Assembly (NCBI GenBank): GCA_019279435.1
Contig: JAAALK010000286.1
Coordinates: 33,789,712 to 33,853,711, forward strand
Reading direction: 5' to 3'
Length of the DNA stretch: 64,000 bases
Origin: Zizania palustris
Taxonomy: Eukaryota > Streptophyta > Magnoliopsida > Poales > Poaceae
The notes below the pieces were generated by a model. That model worked only from the letters and a program-made list of their open reading frames with translations. It did no database searches and was not told the DNA's origin. A program made the position numbers and the translations under genes. Below are positions 44,438-56,500 of this stretch, one piece after another (position 1 is the stretch's first letter; each line of letters begins with the position of its first letter).

Positions 44438-44722
44438 TGCGGAATCGGGCAGGCCCAATCCGGGTACCTGGTGCAAAGTTGGTGGATGCTTTGTCAGTTT
44501 CGGCGCAAAACTGACAACCGTTGATCTTGTATCTGACTGTCCAGAAGAGAAGCCGTAGTCGCTATGAAAACTTAGCTTCCGGATAAGTCATCTGTATCTC
44601 TAGGCCCATAGTCAGTCAGTCGTGTCTGTAAAAATACCTAAGGGCAGTAGAGTCTTTTCCTTTATTCTTGCGTCTGTAAAAACCCTAAGGGGCTGGTAGA
44701 ATATTCCTAGTGTTGGGCAGCC

Positions 44723-44730
44723 TATAAATA
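44723..44730 (+). promoter_or_regulatory. E LTR TATA box
   Basis: TATAAATA within CAGCCTATAAATAGAGCCCC, a strong match to a plant TATA box. Confidence 0.6.
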
Positions 44731-45164
44731 GAGCCCCAATCCCTAGGGTTTGGACTACCCCTTCCAGAATTCACTTTTTAATCTATTGGGTCATTTTGTC
44801 TCCTGCGCACTCTCTCTCTTATTCCTGTTTCTGTGCGCCGCCAAAGGCTTGTTCTTCTGCTTGCATTCATTTTGTTCTTCATTAATGCAGTAAGATTTTG
44901 TTCACTGTTGAGTGCGAGGCATGCGTTTGGTTATTGTGAATCTGAATCGCTGTGTACCGTGTGCATTTTTGTTCACTATTTGTTTCTGTTGCTTGTGTTC
45001 TTCACGCAAGTAGTACTAGTTCTTGCTGTTGCAAGTAGTTCTACTACACTGTAGCAACAGTACTCTAGTGCCAGTTTTTTTTGCTTTTACTGCGTAGCTT
45101 TTTGATCGAGTTGACAGGGCCAAAGTCCCTTTTCTTGTGTGAAGTCCAACTCTGTGAAGCAGAC

Positions 45165-45510
45165 TTCGAATCTGCAAGCTTCGAATCTGCAGGCTTCGAA
45201 TCAGCAGACTTCGAATCAGCAGACTTCGAATCTGCAAGCTTCGAATCTGCAGGCTTCGAATCAGCAGACTTCGAATCTGCAAGCTTCGAATCTGCAGACT
45301 TCGAATCAGCAGACTTCGAATCAGCAGACTTCGAATCTGCAAGCTTCGAATCTGCTTACTTCGAATCTGCATACTTTGAATCTGCAGGCTTCGAATCTGC
45401 ATACTTCGAATCTGCATACTTCGAATCTGCAACCTTCGAATCTGCAACCTCAGAATCTGCAACCTTCGAATCTGCAACCTCTGAATCAGCAGACTTCGAA
45501 TCTGCAGACT
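45165..45510. repeat. 15-bp minisatellite in E LTR, about 23 units
   Basis: Repeats of CTTCGAATCTGCAGG with variants at the last bases; nearly every unit keeps TTCGAA. Because 15 is a multiple of three, several frames stay open and give artificial five-residue repeats (FESAD on the plus strand). It lies upstream of the PBS, inside the LTR. Confidence 0.9.
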
Positions 45511-45644
45511 TAGTCAATCTGTTCTCGCTTTGCTGTTTAGTTTTTTTTAAATGCGTTGGGTTTTGGGAGCAGGCCATTGATTCGAAAGAATTTTTTTTGG
45601 CGCCCATTCACCCCCCCTCTGGTCGCTACTTTCGGTGCTACAAG

Positions 45645-45656
45645 TGGTATCAGAGC
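45645..45656 (+). promoter_or_regulatory. E primer binding site (initiator tRNA-Met)
   Basis: TGGTATCAGAGC, two bases after the LTR end CTACA. Confidence 0.85.
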
Positions 45657-45707
45657 TTGGTTAGGTTTTTTCCATACCTTAACCGGTTCTAAACCCCGGT
45701 AGTGACC

Positions 45708-47088
45708 ATGACGTCTCCTGGCAAGGTCCCGTCCTTGGAAGCATATGTCTATAACTATTGGAAGACTCGCATGCGAGCCTATCTCATGAGCCAGGGTTCG
45801 GACATTTGGGACATTTGCGTTCACACCACGTTTGTCATATTGCCAGTCACTGAGCAGGGTACTGCTGGTATCATTGCTCAGCATCTGATCAACAGTAAGG
45901 CTGTGAACATTCTGTTTTCTGGTTTAGGTCCCACTGAGTTTGAGCGTGTGAGTCATCTCTCCACTGCGAGAGAGATCTGGGCAACCCTCAAGGCACACCA
46001 TCAGGGAACAGCCTAGGTCAAGGCTCGGCTCTATCAGACCTACCGGCGTGAGTACGAGAACTTCACACAGAAGCCGGGTGAATCTGTTGAAGCCTTGTTT
46101 GGTCATTTTCAGTCGATCATAAACAAGCTTCGAGACAACAAGGCTGAGGGAGCTTAGTTAGTCTCAGATCACGAGCAGGCGCTCAAGGTTCTCCATACCT
46201 TGGACCCAAAGATCTGGGAGATCAAGGTATCCTCTATCGTTGAGAGCACTTCTTACGATACCTTGACCATTTCTGAGTTGTTTAGCAAGCTGAAGGCCAC
46301 TGAGGTAGATATCCAGCTGAGATCAAATCTCACTGGTTCTGGATCAAAATCCATGGCCCTTGCTACACCTTCTGTTGATCCCTCTTCTGTGAGTTGTGTT
46401 GGGTTCTCTTTGATGTCTATCACTGAGGACCAGCTAGAGTTATTGGGAGATGATGATTTGTGTCTTTTTAACAACCGGGTGCGTCGTGTCTATGATAAGA
46501 GAATGTTCAAAAGACACGGCACAAAATCTGGATGCTTTGAGTGTGGTGATCCAGGACACTTCATCGCCGACTGCCCCAAGCACAATGGACACAAGAAGGG
46601 CAACGGTGGCAGCTTCCATGACTCCGGCAAGCACGAGAGCTCATCCTTCAACAAGGGCAAGCCGAAGACCCGATTCTTCAAGAAGGCCCTAAAGGACTAC
46701 CGGCGAGAGAACAAGAAGCGCGACAAGGCCTTCTTCGCCGAGATGGAGAAGAGCTACTCCAAGCAGTCCACGTCTTCTTCCTCTTCATTGAGCTCAAGCG
46801 ATGAGGAGATCGCCATTAGAAAGGGGAAGGACAAGGACGATCCGGCGGGCCTCTGCTTCATGGCCTTCGGAGACTAGCCGAAGAGCCGCTCACACCAGCG
46901 CCGAAGATCCCGCAAGAGCTTCTATTCAATGGCTCTTGGGTATAGGGAAGAAAAGAGCTCCTCCGATGACTCTGACGACGATGACAACAAGGTATCATCC
47001 TATGAACGAGAAATCGTTGATTTACTTGAGAGCAATCGTCAGGAGTTGAAATATCGGGAAAAACTGCTTAGGGGGCTAAGAAGAGGAT
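45708..47088 (+). pseudogene. gag: E gag with CCHC knuckle
   Basis: Opens at ATG 45708 (MTSPGKVPSLEAYVYNYWKTRMRAYL), a copia gag start. A capsid-like region follows (NILFSGLGPTEFERVSHLS, ESVEALFGHFQSIINKL), then a canonical knuckle CFECGDPGHFIADC (about 46531-46572) and basic (FKKALKDYRRENKKRDK) and serine-rich acidic stretches. In-frame stops: 46014-46016, 46155-46157 and 46875-46877. The frame stays open to 47088; the next part is read in another frame, with the shift near a G-run at about 47073. Confidence 0.8.
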
Positions 47089-48409
47089 AGATGAGTTAGA
47101 GAGTGAGCTTGCCGTGGCCAACGGCAGAATTGAGAGTCTATCTTCTTCCCCTTGCTTGGGTGATAGCAGTGAGTGCCCAAAGTGTGAGTGCCCGAAGTGT
47201 GAGGTGCTTCTGTGTGACCTGTCGACTCTGAAGTCCAGGTACACAGAAAGGGTTGATGAGAGGGACGCTTTGGCCACTGAGCTTGAAAGCGCTCAGCTGG
47301 AGCTGAAAGATGCTCAAGCCACTATCGTCGCACCCTGTGTTGATTGCCCATCTCATCAAGCTGTCTTAGCTGAGCTGAAATCCAAGGGCGATGAACAGTT
47401 GGGTGATTTGGAGAGGTTGAGAGCTGAGCTTGCCCAGACTAGGCTAGAGCTTGAGACACTGTCAGTTCCACCCACTGTCTGTGAGAACTGTCTGTCTCTT
47501 AGAATGGAGTTGATCAAGCTGAAAGCCAAAAAGTCTGTCCAAGTAGAGAGTGAGTGTGAGACCTGCTTGTCTCAGGTGGAGGTTCTAGCTTCCTTGAGAG
47601 AGGAGCTAGCAGATTCTCAGAATGAGAACTTTTACCTCCGTTCTATCCTGAGTTGGATCAGTGCCAGAGAGCCACAGCTTGGCATGATGATCCAGCAGTT
47701 CAAGAGGCAGGATGGGTTTGGGGTAGGTTATACCTACACCAAGGCTGACTTTGAGAGTGCCATTAGCCGGGCAGTGGAGTGGAGCAAAATAACTCCAGAG
47801 CAGAGGTATCCCAAGACTCACTCCACTGAGTCTTCCCAGGCTTGTCAGCCCAAGGATGGAGTGATCCATGAACCACCTAAAGCTCCACCCAAGAAACCTA
47901 TCTGGGTTCCAAAGCCCAAACACCTCCACACTTCTCTTGACTCTCTTCCTGGACCCTCTCAGCCCAAGAAGACCACACCAAACACTACCAAGCCCAAGAA
48001 TCCAAAACCTCAACCACATCCCAAGAAGCCCACCTATCATTGTGAGTATTGTCAGAGAGACGGGCATCTTGCGGAGTTTTGCTTCAGGAGGAAGCGGGTT
48101 GAGAGAGTAGAGAAAGCTCGTGGTGGTCAGGAGCAGTTCTACCAGCAGGGTGGTAGACTGCGTGTTCCTCGACACGGAGAGAGGCTGGAGGCTAGGCCGC
48201 GTCGTGTAGGTGGCGGTAGAAGAGACGGCTTTCTTGCCCGTGCTCCAGTTGGTGGTGTTCGTTCCGGCAGGGCTCCAGGCTGTTTTGGCTACGGTCCTGG
48301 ACCTCGTAGCCGAGGCTTTAGGCAGAACCGAGGACCGCGCCTTGAGCCGCGTTTTGGTCTGAACTTTCATGATGGTTTTCGCTTTCCATCTTTTGAGCAG
48401 ATGGTTTGA
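47089..48409 (+). pseudogene. gag: E gag extension: CxxC/coiled-coil modules and second zinc finger
   Basis: An open frame of 431 residues (from 47114) with CPKCECPKC, CVDC, CENC and CETC pairs at residues about 21-29, 75-78, 123-126 and 148-151, each followed by Leu/Glu-rich helices. Later comes a CCHC finger CEYCQRDGHLAEFC (about 48042-48083) and an Arg/Gly-rich tail ending at 48409. This extended gag is a Sirevirus character. The repeated CxxC pairs could bind metal or form disulfides; that is inference. Confidence 0.72.
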
Positions 48410-48474
48410 CACTGGTTTAGCTCTTTTGCTAAACCTGGTGCCGGACCATTTGCTCCCACTTACAGCCACTGATT

Positions 48475-48750
48475 GTGCAGGACCGGGGACTGGAGGATGT
48501 TTGGATGATGGACTCAGGATGTTCTCGCCACATGACGGGACATCGCAGATGGTTCTCCAGTCTCACTCCCCCGAGCTCCAAAGAATGCATCACGTTCGGG
48601 AACAGCGGTCAAGGGAAAGTAAGTGGCATAGGCTCAATTCGCATTTCAGATCATTTCTCTTTGAAGAATGTTGCTTTGGTTAAAAATTTGAACTTCAACT
48701 TGATTTCTGTTTTGCAACTTCTTGAGGATGGTTTGGAAATGCGTTTTTAG
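48475..48750 (+). pseudogene. pol: E protease
   Basis: WMMDSGCSRHMTGHRRWFSS contains the copia protease D-S-G. A frameshift separates it from gag, and a TAG at 48748-48750 breaks it before the integrase. Confidence 0.78.
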
Positions 48751-50172
48751 AAGGGAAATTCTTCTGTGGTTGATTCTAGAGGGTCTTTGATTTGCCAGAT
48801 TTTACCTTTCGGTAAAGTTTTTCGAATTGACTTCTCTAGTTCTTTTGGCCCTTCTCGCTGTTTGATTGCTGGATCTTCTTCTGAGCTCTAGAAGTGGCAT
48901 AGGAGGTTAGGTCACTTGAGTTTTGATCTGCTAGTTAGGTTAAGCTCTATGGACCTCATCCGAGGATTGCCCAAGCTTAAGATGGAGAAGGATCTAGTTT
49001 GTCATCCCTGTCATCATGGGAAAATGGTTGCCGCTTCTCATTCACCTGTGACTCAGGTGATGACTTCGTATCCGGGCGAGCTTTTACATTTGGACACTGT
49101 AGGTCCTGCTCGGGTACGCTCAGTCGGTGGGAAGTGGTATGCACTTGTGATTGTTGACGACTTTTCTCGATTCTCGTGGGTTTTCTTTTTGGAGTCTAAG
49201 GATGAAACGTTTCAGTTTGTTCATGACCTGATTTTGAAGCTGAAGAATGAGAACAATGGTCGGATGCGAGCAATTCGCTCCGACAATGGCTCTGAGTTCA
49301 AGAACTCTCAGTTCATCAGCTTCTGTAGTGATCAGGGTCTGGACCATCAGTTTTCTTCTCCTTACACTCCCCCACAGAACGGTGTTGTGGAACGAAAGAA
49401 CCGCACGCTAGTCGAGATGGCCAGGACGATGCTCGATGAGCACAGGACTCCTAAGCGTTTTTGGGCTGAAGCCATGAACACGGCTTGCTATCTGGCCAAC
49501 CACATCTTTCTTAGAGCTTACCTTGGTAAGACATCATATGAACTGCGGTTTGGCAGACATCCCAAGGTGAGCCACTTGCGAGCGTTTGGCTGCAAGTGCT
49601 TTGTGCTCAAGAAGGAAGGGCATTTGGACAAGTTTGAGTGTCGTTGCTGGGATGGTGTTTTTCTTGGTTATGCATTGCATTCTCGAGGCTTCCGTGTTTG
49701 GAACCTCGAATCCCAGTTGCTTGTCGAGACCTGTGAGGTTTCATTTGATGAGTCCTTGCCTTCTTTGACTCCTTCTTTTGAGCCTTCTGATGGTGAGCTC
49801 GGAGAGTCCATCTTCGAGGAAGATGATGACACTCCAACCACTAATGAGGGTGGGCCTTCTGCACCCCCCGCAGAGCCCACACCTTCTGAGACTTCGACTG
49901 AGGATGAGGGCGGACCTCTGATCACTTCTTCCACTACAATCGAGCCCCCTCAGTCGAGTCTAGAGGTGCCAGCTGCTGACTCTGGTGAGGTGACTTCAGA
50001 TCACCAGGGAACCCGAGCAGTTCAGCGTGACCATCCCTCAGAGCTCATCATAGGTGATCTGACTGAGAGAACTTTGCGTTCTTCTGCCTCTCTTGCTGTG
50101 TTTGCTGAATCTGCGTTTGTTGCATCTTTTGAGCCCAGAGATGTTTCTCATGCTCTTTCTGATTCTAATTGA
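48751..50172 (+). pseudogene. pol: E integrase
   Basis: The zinc region includes KWHRRLGHLSFDLL and CHPCHHGK; the catalytic core has LLHLDTVGPARV, SDNGSEFKNSQF and PPQNGVVERKNR (D-D-E). The C-terminal part shows FVLKKEGHLDKFECRCWDG and an acidic/serine linker. A stop at 48889-48891 (TAG where a tryptophan is conserved) and a TGA at 50170-50172 (tryptophan position) break it. Both fit G-to-A changes. Confidence 0.87.
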
Positions 50173-50853
50173 ATTAATGCTATGCAAGAAGAGCTTGATA
50201 ACTTTGTCCGCAATCGTGTTTGGACACTAGTTGAGCCGCCACCAGGATGCAACCCCATAGGCAACAAGTGGGTATTCAAGAACAAACAAGGTGAAGATGG
50301 GGTTGTGGTGCGCAACAAAGCTCGACTAGTTGCCCAGGGTTATTGCCAGAAGGAAGGTATTGACTTTGAAGAAACCTTCGCCCCTGTTGCCCGTCTTGAG
50401 TCCATTCGCATTCTTTTAGCTTTTGCCGCTTCGAAGGGTTTTAAGCTTTTTCAAATGGACGTTAAGAGTGCTTTTCTGAACGGGTTCATAGAGGAGGAAG
50501 TTTATGTTATGCAGCCCCCCGGCTTTGAGAACCCTAAGTTTCCTCGACATGTTTTTAAGTTGCACAAAGCTTTATACGGGTTGAAGCAAGCACCCAGGGC
50601 TTGGTATGACCGGTTAAAGCAATTTTTGTTGGGGAAGGGCTTTATGATGGGTTCTGTGGACAAAACTCTCTTTTTGCTCAGAGTCGCTTCAGACTTCTTA
50701 GTTGCTCAGATTTATGTGGACGATATTATCTTTGGCGGTACTACTGATTCTCTCGTGTCCAAGTTTTCTGAGCAGATGCACAGCGAGTTTGAGATGAGCC
50801 TCATGGGTGAGCTCAAGTACTTCTTAGGACGGCACCTTCATCCACCAAGGTAA
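50173..50853 (+). pseudogene. pol: E reverse transcriptase
   Basis: The frame has [77 protein letters not shown] and the catalytic YVDD ([12 protein letters not shown]). It ends after [17 protein letters not shown], where a short deletion relative to C (which keeps LQIKQ) shifts the frame near 50828. Confidence 0.88.
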
Positions 50854-51640
50854 GTACACTCGTGATATGCTTAAGAAATTTGACTTTGGTGGTGAATTGA
50901 AGCCACAGATGACCCCGATGGGCACTTCTGGGGGTCTGGACAAGGATGAGAGCGGTGTCAAGGTCAATGAAAGGGAATTTCGAGGGATGATCGGCTCGCT
51001 GCTATACTTAACGGCGACAAGACCAGACATTCAGTTTGTCGTGGGGCTGTGCGCGCGCTTCCAGTCTTCACCTCGCGCGTCTCATCGACAGGCTGTCAAG
51101 CGCATTTTCAGGTATCTTACTTATGCGCCTGATCTTGGTCTTTTCTATTCAGCATCATCTTCTCTCGATTTATCTGGATTTTCGGATGCCAACTTTGGTG
51201 GGTGCCGGTTGGATCGCAAGTCGACTTCCGGTACTTGCTAGTTTCTAGGTTCTTCTCTTGTCTCTTGGTCTTCTTGAAAGCAATATGGAGTTGCTCTTTC
51301 GACCACAGAGGCTGAGTACGTAGCTGCTGCTAGCTGCTGCTCACAGTTAGTTTGGATGATTTCCACTTTGCGAGATTTTGGATTGTTCTTTCCTACCAGG
51401 GTTCCATTGTTTTGCGATAGCACCAGTGCTATTAGTGTAGGGAAAACTCGTGTCTCCATTCCAAAACCAAACACATTGATGTGCGCTTTCACTTCTTGCG
51501 GGATCAATATGAGAAAGGTGTCATTGACCTTGTTCATGTTGATACCCATCATCAGTTGGCTGATATTTTCACCAAACCCCTAGATCAGTCTACATTCGAG
51601 CGTTTACGAGGGGATTTGGGTGTTGTGTATCCTTTTTAGG
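50854..51640 (+). pseudogene. pol: E RNase H and pol end
   Basis: RNase H motifs GFSDANFGGCRLDRKSTS, EAEYVAAASCCSQLV, LFCDSTSAI and HHQLADIFTKPLDQ are present in pieces. Stops at 51239-51241 (TAG), 51278-51280 (TGA) and a frameshift near 51455 break it. The natural pol stop is at 51638-51640 (GVVYPF). Confidence 0.8.
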
Positions 51641-52639
51641 ATATTTTGCGTCAGTTTTCTTTCTTCTTTACTCTTTTCTTGAGTTCTTTTTGTGTGTGTT
51701 CATATCTTGCATATTCACATATCACACGTTTGACCTTGCTTCTGTTATATGATTGAACTGCTTTACTCATTTTAGCTGGTACATGCTTTTGATTACTTGT
51801 CGATGATCATGCTTTGCTTCAGTTCATTTGATATGTCTGATATCTGTCATATGCATGGCTTTTTATGCTTTAAAATTGAAAAATGATCACCATTGCTTCT
51901 GGTAACTAGCATGCGTAGGCTGAATGTTCTTGTTATCTGGTACATGTCATGTAGCTAGTTCCTGACTTGGATGCAAATATGCAACTTGGACATCTGTATG
52001 CTTTAATCATGGAAATGTGCTATAAAATAATGAAAAAACCAGAAAAATGAAAATTCCATGCCTTTTTATGCTTAAAATTGAAAAGATCCAGGTGGGTTTG
52101 TCTTGTCGCATTGCATTGTTCTGGACTGCGTACCATAGCACATTGGTATGAACTAGGACACTGTAGTGTATGCCAAGACCAATGTCTTAAGCTTCTGATG
52201 GTCCAGTTCTGGCCTAGGCTTGACTTGGTCGGTCAGCATAAGGTTTGACATGCAAATAACCCCTGGCAAAAATGAAAAAGGGAAAAGAAAAAGACTTGAA
52301 AATTGAAATAATAACAAGTTTGCTGAAGCACTTTGTTTTGGACAATGCTTATCTTGGTAGATATCAGTTAGCTTTTGCATCTCATGCTTTACCTTGCTTG
52401 TTTATTGGAACATGTGGTGATGTTTTTGTTTGCAAAAACTGAAAAATGCGTGCAAATGACTTTATTTAGATATCATCTGTTGCACTGATCATGCCATGTA
52501 TCATTACAGTATGTCTTTTGCTGTATCTATTAGATGTTGTAATTGTAGTCAATCATATCTGAGAAGCATGCTTTCTACACTCCTTATGCACTCCAGTTGA
52601 ATTCACTGCATATTTTGAGGGGGAGTTGCATTTCAGGGG
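51641..52639 (+). other. E 3' UTR before F
   Basis: No gene. Holds the block conserved with C (52083-52265) and, near its end, purine tracts GAGGGGGAGTTG and CAGGGGGAGTC, Sirevirus-type repeated polypurine tracts. Cut by F at 52645. Confidence 0.65.
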
Positions 52640-52644
52640 GAGTC
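52640..52644. repeat. Target-site duplication of element F, left
   Basis: GAGTC before TGATGG; identical at 60415-60419. Confidence 0.92.
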
Positions 52645-53553
52645 TGATGGGGGAGTGGTCCCGATCTTCCGCTAGGTAAAGGATAAACTTGGGTTGGTGG
52701 AGAATCTCGACGTTGGCGATCCAAGGCTCCGGTCCGGCGGATCAAAACCTTGCAATCGTTACACCACTGTCTCCGTTGGTTATCAACCACGCAGAACGCG
52801 ATTGACCTCGCCACGAAGGCTAATTCCTGCAAGCGAACCCAAGAACACAAGCAAGAACAGGAAGGATACAAATCGAATGCCAAATCACAGACAAACGAAG
52901 ATAAGGTGAGGTTTCACAAACGCCAATGCAGCAGCCAATCGGTCTGGTGCAAGAGGCGGGATCTAAACACAACAGTGTAGATGCAACAAAGCAAAACCTA
53001 ACCCTAGAGGTGGCTGGCGTGAGAATATATAGGGCGGCGGCCTGTGGAAGGTGAACAGACTTGGGCTGTGGGCTAGAAGACGTACAGACTCAGATTATGG
53101 CCAACACGGCCCAGTTCTGTCATGCGGGACTGTTTTAAATACACAGGACGACTCGAGACTCCAAATGAGGTGAAACCAATGGCAAACGATCCGTCTTCTC
53201 CTTAGCTTTCCAAAAAGTCCAAGAACGCGCCAATCAGACTTCGTATGAGGAAGTTATGACCATTTTGGTGAATGGTGGTCGATGTAGTCCGAACCAGCGA
53301 ATTCTTGACTTCAAATCATCCGTGCGGCTCCGTCTTCAACTCCAACTCTTCTATTCCATCTCCCATATTCCTAAGCAACAAAATATCACTAGAATTCAGT
53401 AGCATCCCGTCCAAACAAATATTAACATAGTTGCTAAGGAAAGAATTAACCTCATGGTTCAAGCGACGGGCACGGGCGCGTGTGATTGGTCCTTGTAGTT
53501 GAATTGTAGGTGGAGGCTCCATGTGTGTATCATGTGTAGTGATGTCCTCATCA
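52645..53553 (-). repeat. F 3' LTR (left copy), also encoding the pol C-terminus
   Basis: 909 bp. Codes for the last 78 pol residues (53316-53551) on the minus strand. A TATA-like sequence (TATATA) lies at 53035-53042. Confidence 0.93.
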
Positions 53554-56500
53554 TCCTCCCCCTCTTGAATTGGAGTCGTCCTCGAATCAAGCTCATCATC
53601 ATCTCCCAAATAGGGCTTTAAATCTGAAATGTTAAATGTGGGACTAACCCCAAAAGCTGCAGGCAACTCAAGCTTATATGCATTGTCATTTATCTTCTCA
53701 AGCACACGGAAAGGACCATCAGCACGGGGCATCAATTTAGACTTTCGTAATTCAGGAAAACGATCCTTGCGCAAGTGCAACCAAACAAGATCACCCGGTT
53801 CAAATGTTATCTCTTTTCTACCCTTACTACCATAAGCACGATATTTCTCATTCATTTTCTCTATGTTTGCTTTAGTAGTTTCATGCATCTTAAGCAATAA
53901 TTCAGCACGTGTAGTAGCATCAAAATTCAAGTTTTCAGATGGTGGTAATGGTAGCAAATCAATAGGAGCACGCGGATTAAAGCCATAGACCACTTGAAAT
54001 GGACTTACCTTAGTAGTGGAGTGTACTGACCTATTATATGCAAACTCAATATGAGGTAGACACTCTTCCCAAAGCTTCAAGTTGGTCTTCAAAACAGCCC
54101 TCAACATGGTGGACAATGTACGGTTGACGACCTCCGTTTGTCCATCCGTTTGGGGGTGACAAGTAGTAGAAAACAGCAGCTTCGTCCCCAACTTATGCCA
54201 CAGCGTCCTCCAAAAATGACTTAAAAATTTAGCATCACGATCTGAAACGATGGTATTGGGAACTCCATGCAGGCGTACGACCTCTCTGAAAAACAAATCA
54301 GCAACATTTGTAGCGTCGTCTCTCTTGTGACAAGGTATAAAATGCGCCATTTTAGAGAAACGATCTACCACCACAAAAATACTATCTCTCCCCCTCCTAG
54401 TTCTAGGTAATCCTAACACAAAATCCATAGAAATATCCTCCCAAGGTACACTAGGAACGGGCAGAGGCATATAAAGACCATGTGGGTTTAGACGGGACTT
54501 AGCTTTATTGCAAGTAGTGCATCGTGCCACATAGCGCTCAACATCGCGTCTCATCCTAGGCCAATAGAAGTGTGTGGACAGCACATCTTCGGTTTTCTTT
54601 GATCCAAAATGACCCATCAAACCACCACCATGTGCTTCCTGCAATAACAACAAGCGAAGAGAGCTAGCCGGCACACATAACTTGTTAGCACGAAAAAGAT
54701 ATCCATTATTCAGCACATATTTGTTCCAAGCACGGTCATCGGTACAATTTGCAAAAGCATCTTTGAAGTCCAAATCAGTAGCATACATGTCCTTCAATGT
54801 TTCTAAACCAAAGATCTTATAATCAAGTTGAGAAAGCAAAGTATAACGTCTAGATAAAGCATCGGCAATCACATTATCTTTCCCTTTCTTATGCTTAATG
54901 ATATATGGAAAAGTCTTAATAAATTCTACCCATTTAGCATGTCGTTTATTCAGATTTGCTTGACTACGTATATGCTTCAATGCTTCATGATCGGAATGAA
55001 TAATAAACTCCTTAGGCAAAAGGTAATGTTGCCAAGTTTCAAGCACACGCACTAAGGCATATAATTCCTTATCATAGGTAGAATAATTCAACTGTGGGCC
55101 ATGTAATTTCTCACTAAAATAGGCCACGGGTTTACCTCCTTGTAGTAGCACACCTCCTAATCCAAACCCACTAGCATCACATTCTAACTCAAAAGGCTTA
55201 CTGAAGTCGGGTAGCTGAAGTAGAGGTGCATGTGTAAGACGATCTTTGAGTGTGGCAAAAGCTTGTTCATGTGCTGGCTCCCACGCAAAAGTAATTCCCT
55301 TCTTGGTCAACTCATGCAAAGGACCGGCTATGGTGCTGAAATCTTTCACAAAACGCCGGTAGAAACCTGCAAGACCAAGAAAACTACGTACCTGTGTGAT
55401 AGTTTGGGGTTGCGGCCAGCTGTTGATGGCTTCTACCTTTGCCGCGTCGACCTCAATACCCTGTGAAGTGACAACATAGCCAAGAAACACAACTCGATCC
55501 GTGCAAAACGTGCACTTCTCAAGGTTACCAAACATTCTAGCTTCACGGAGGGCAAAAAAAACAGCACGTAGGTGTTCAACATGTTCAGTGAGAGACTTGC
55601 TATAAACCAAGATATCATCAAAGTATACAACCACAAAGCGTCCTATAAAGTGCCGTAGGACTTCATTCATCAAGCGCATGAAGGTACTAGGTGCATTAGT
55701 AAGTCCAAAAGGCATGACAAGCCACTCATATACTCCAAACTTTGTTTTAAAAGCAGTTTTCCATTCATCACCTAGTTTCATGCGAATTTGGTGGTAGCCA
55801 CTATGGAGATCGATCTTAGAAAAGATAATGGCACCACTAAGCTCATCAAGCATGTCATCCAATCTAGGAATAGGGTGTCGATATCGAATGGTGATATTAT
55901 TAATAGCACGACAATCAACACACATGCGCCAACTACCATCTTTCTTAGGTACCAAAAGAACGGGTACTGCACAAGGACTAAGGCTTTCACGGACGTACCC
56001 ACGATCAAGAAGGTCCTGTACTTGGCGCTCAATTTCTTTTGTCTCCTCCGGATTGGTACGGTACGCTGCACGATTAGGAAGAGACGCTCCCGGGACCAAA
56101 TCAATTTGGTGCTCGATGCCGCGTATCGGTGGCAGCCCGGGTGGTATCTCAGCAGGAAAAACATCTTTAAACTCCTGCAAAAGGTCAGTGACTGCAACAG
56201 GAACAGAGCTAGGAATGTTCGCAAGTGAAAACAACACGTTTGTGCAAATCAAGCCATATAGCAAGGGGGTATCATCACAAATTTCAGCAAGGTCAGTTTT
56301 AGTTGCAAGCATGACACGCCCTTTCAGATTTATAACTTGTGATGAAGAAGGAGAAGCAAATTTATCTTTCTGTTGCCTCAAAAGCGTCTTAGCTACTTGC
56401 TGATTTTCAGAAGGTTGTTTGCTCTTTTGTGCATCCCTAGCATGTTTTTCTTGTTCAAATTTTACAATTTCAGCAGGAGTCATAGGAAGCAATGTAACTT

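Larger units (their letters stand above)
44159..45642 (+). repeat. E probable 5' LTR
   Basis: Ends with the Sirevirus-like CATTCACCCCCCCTCTGG and TCGGTGCTACA, before the PBS. TATA box TATAAATA at 44723-44730; a 10-bp inverted repeat with a 7-bp loop at 44491-44517. The start at TGAGAATCC is a guess since no second LTR is present. The first 280 bp match the T1 leader (1-272) in reverse. Confidence 0.6.

Noticed and set aside
45081..45692. 203-residue ORF resembling a pentapeptide-repeat protein (ADFES-like units)
   Set aside because: It is a 15-bp minisatellite translated in frame; other frames on both strands are also open. It crosses the LTR/PBS boundary of E.
47606..48469. 287-residue minus-strand ORF
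   Set aside because: It is the antisense of the E gag extension, has no family resemblance, and has Pro/Lys-rich shadow composition.
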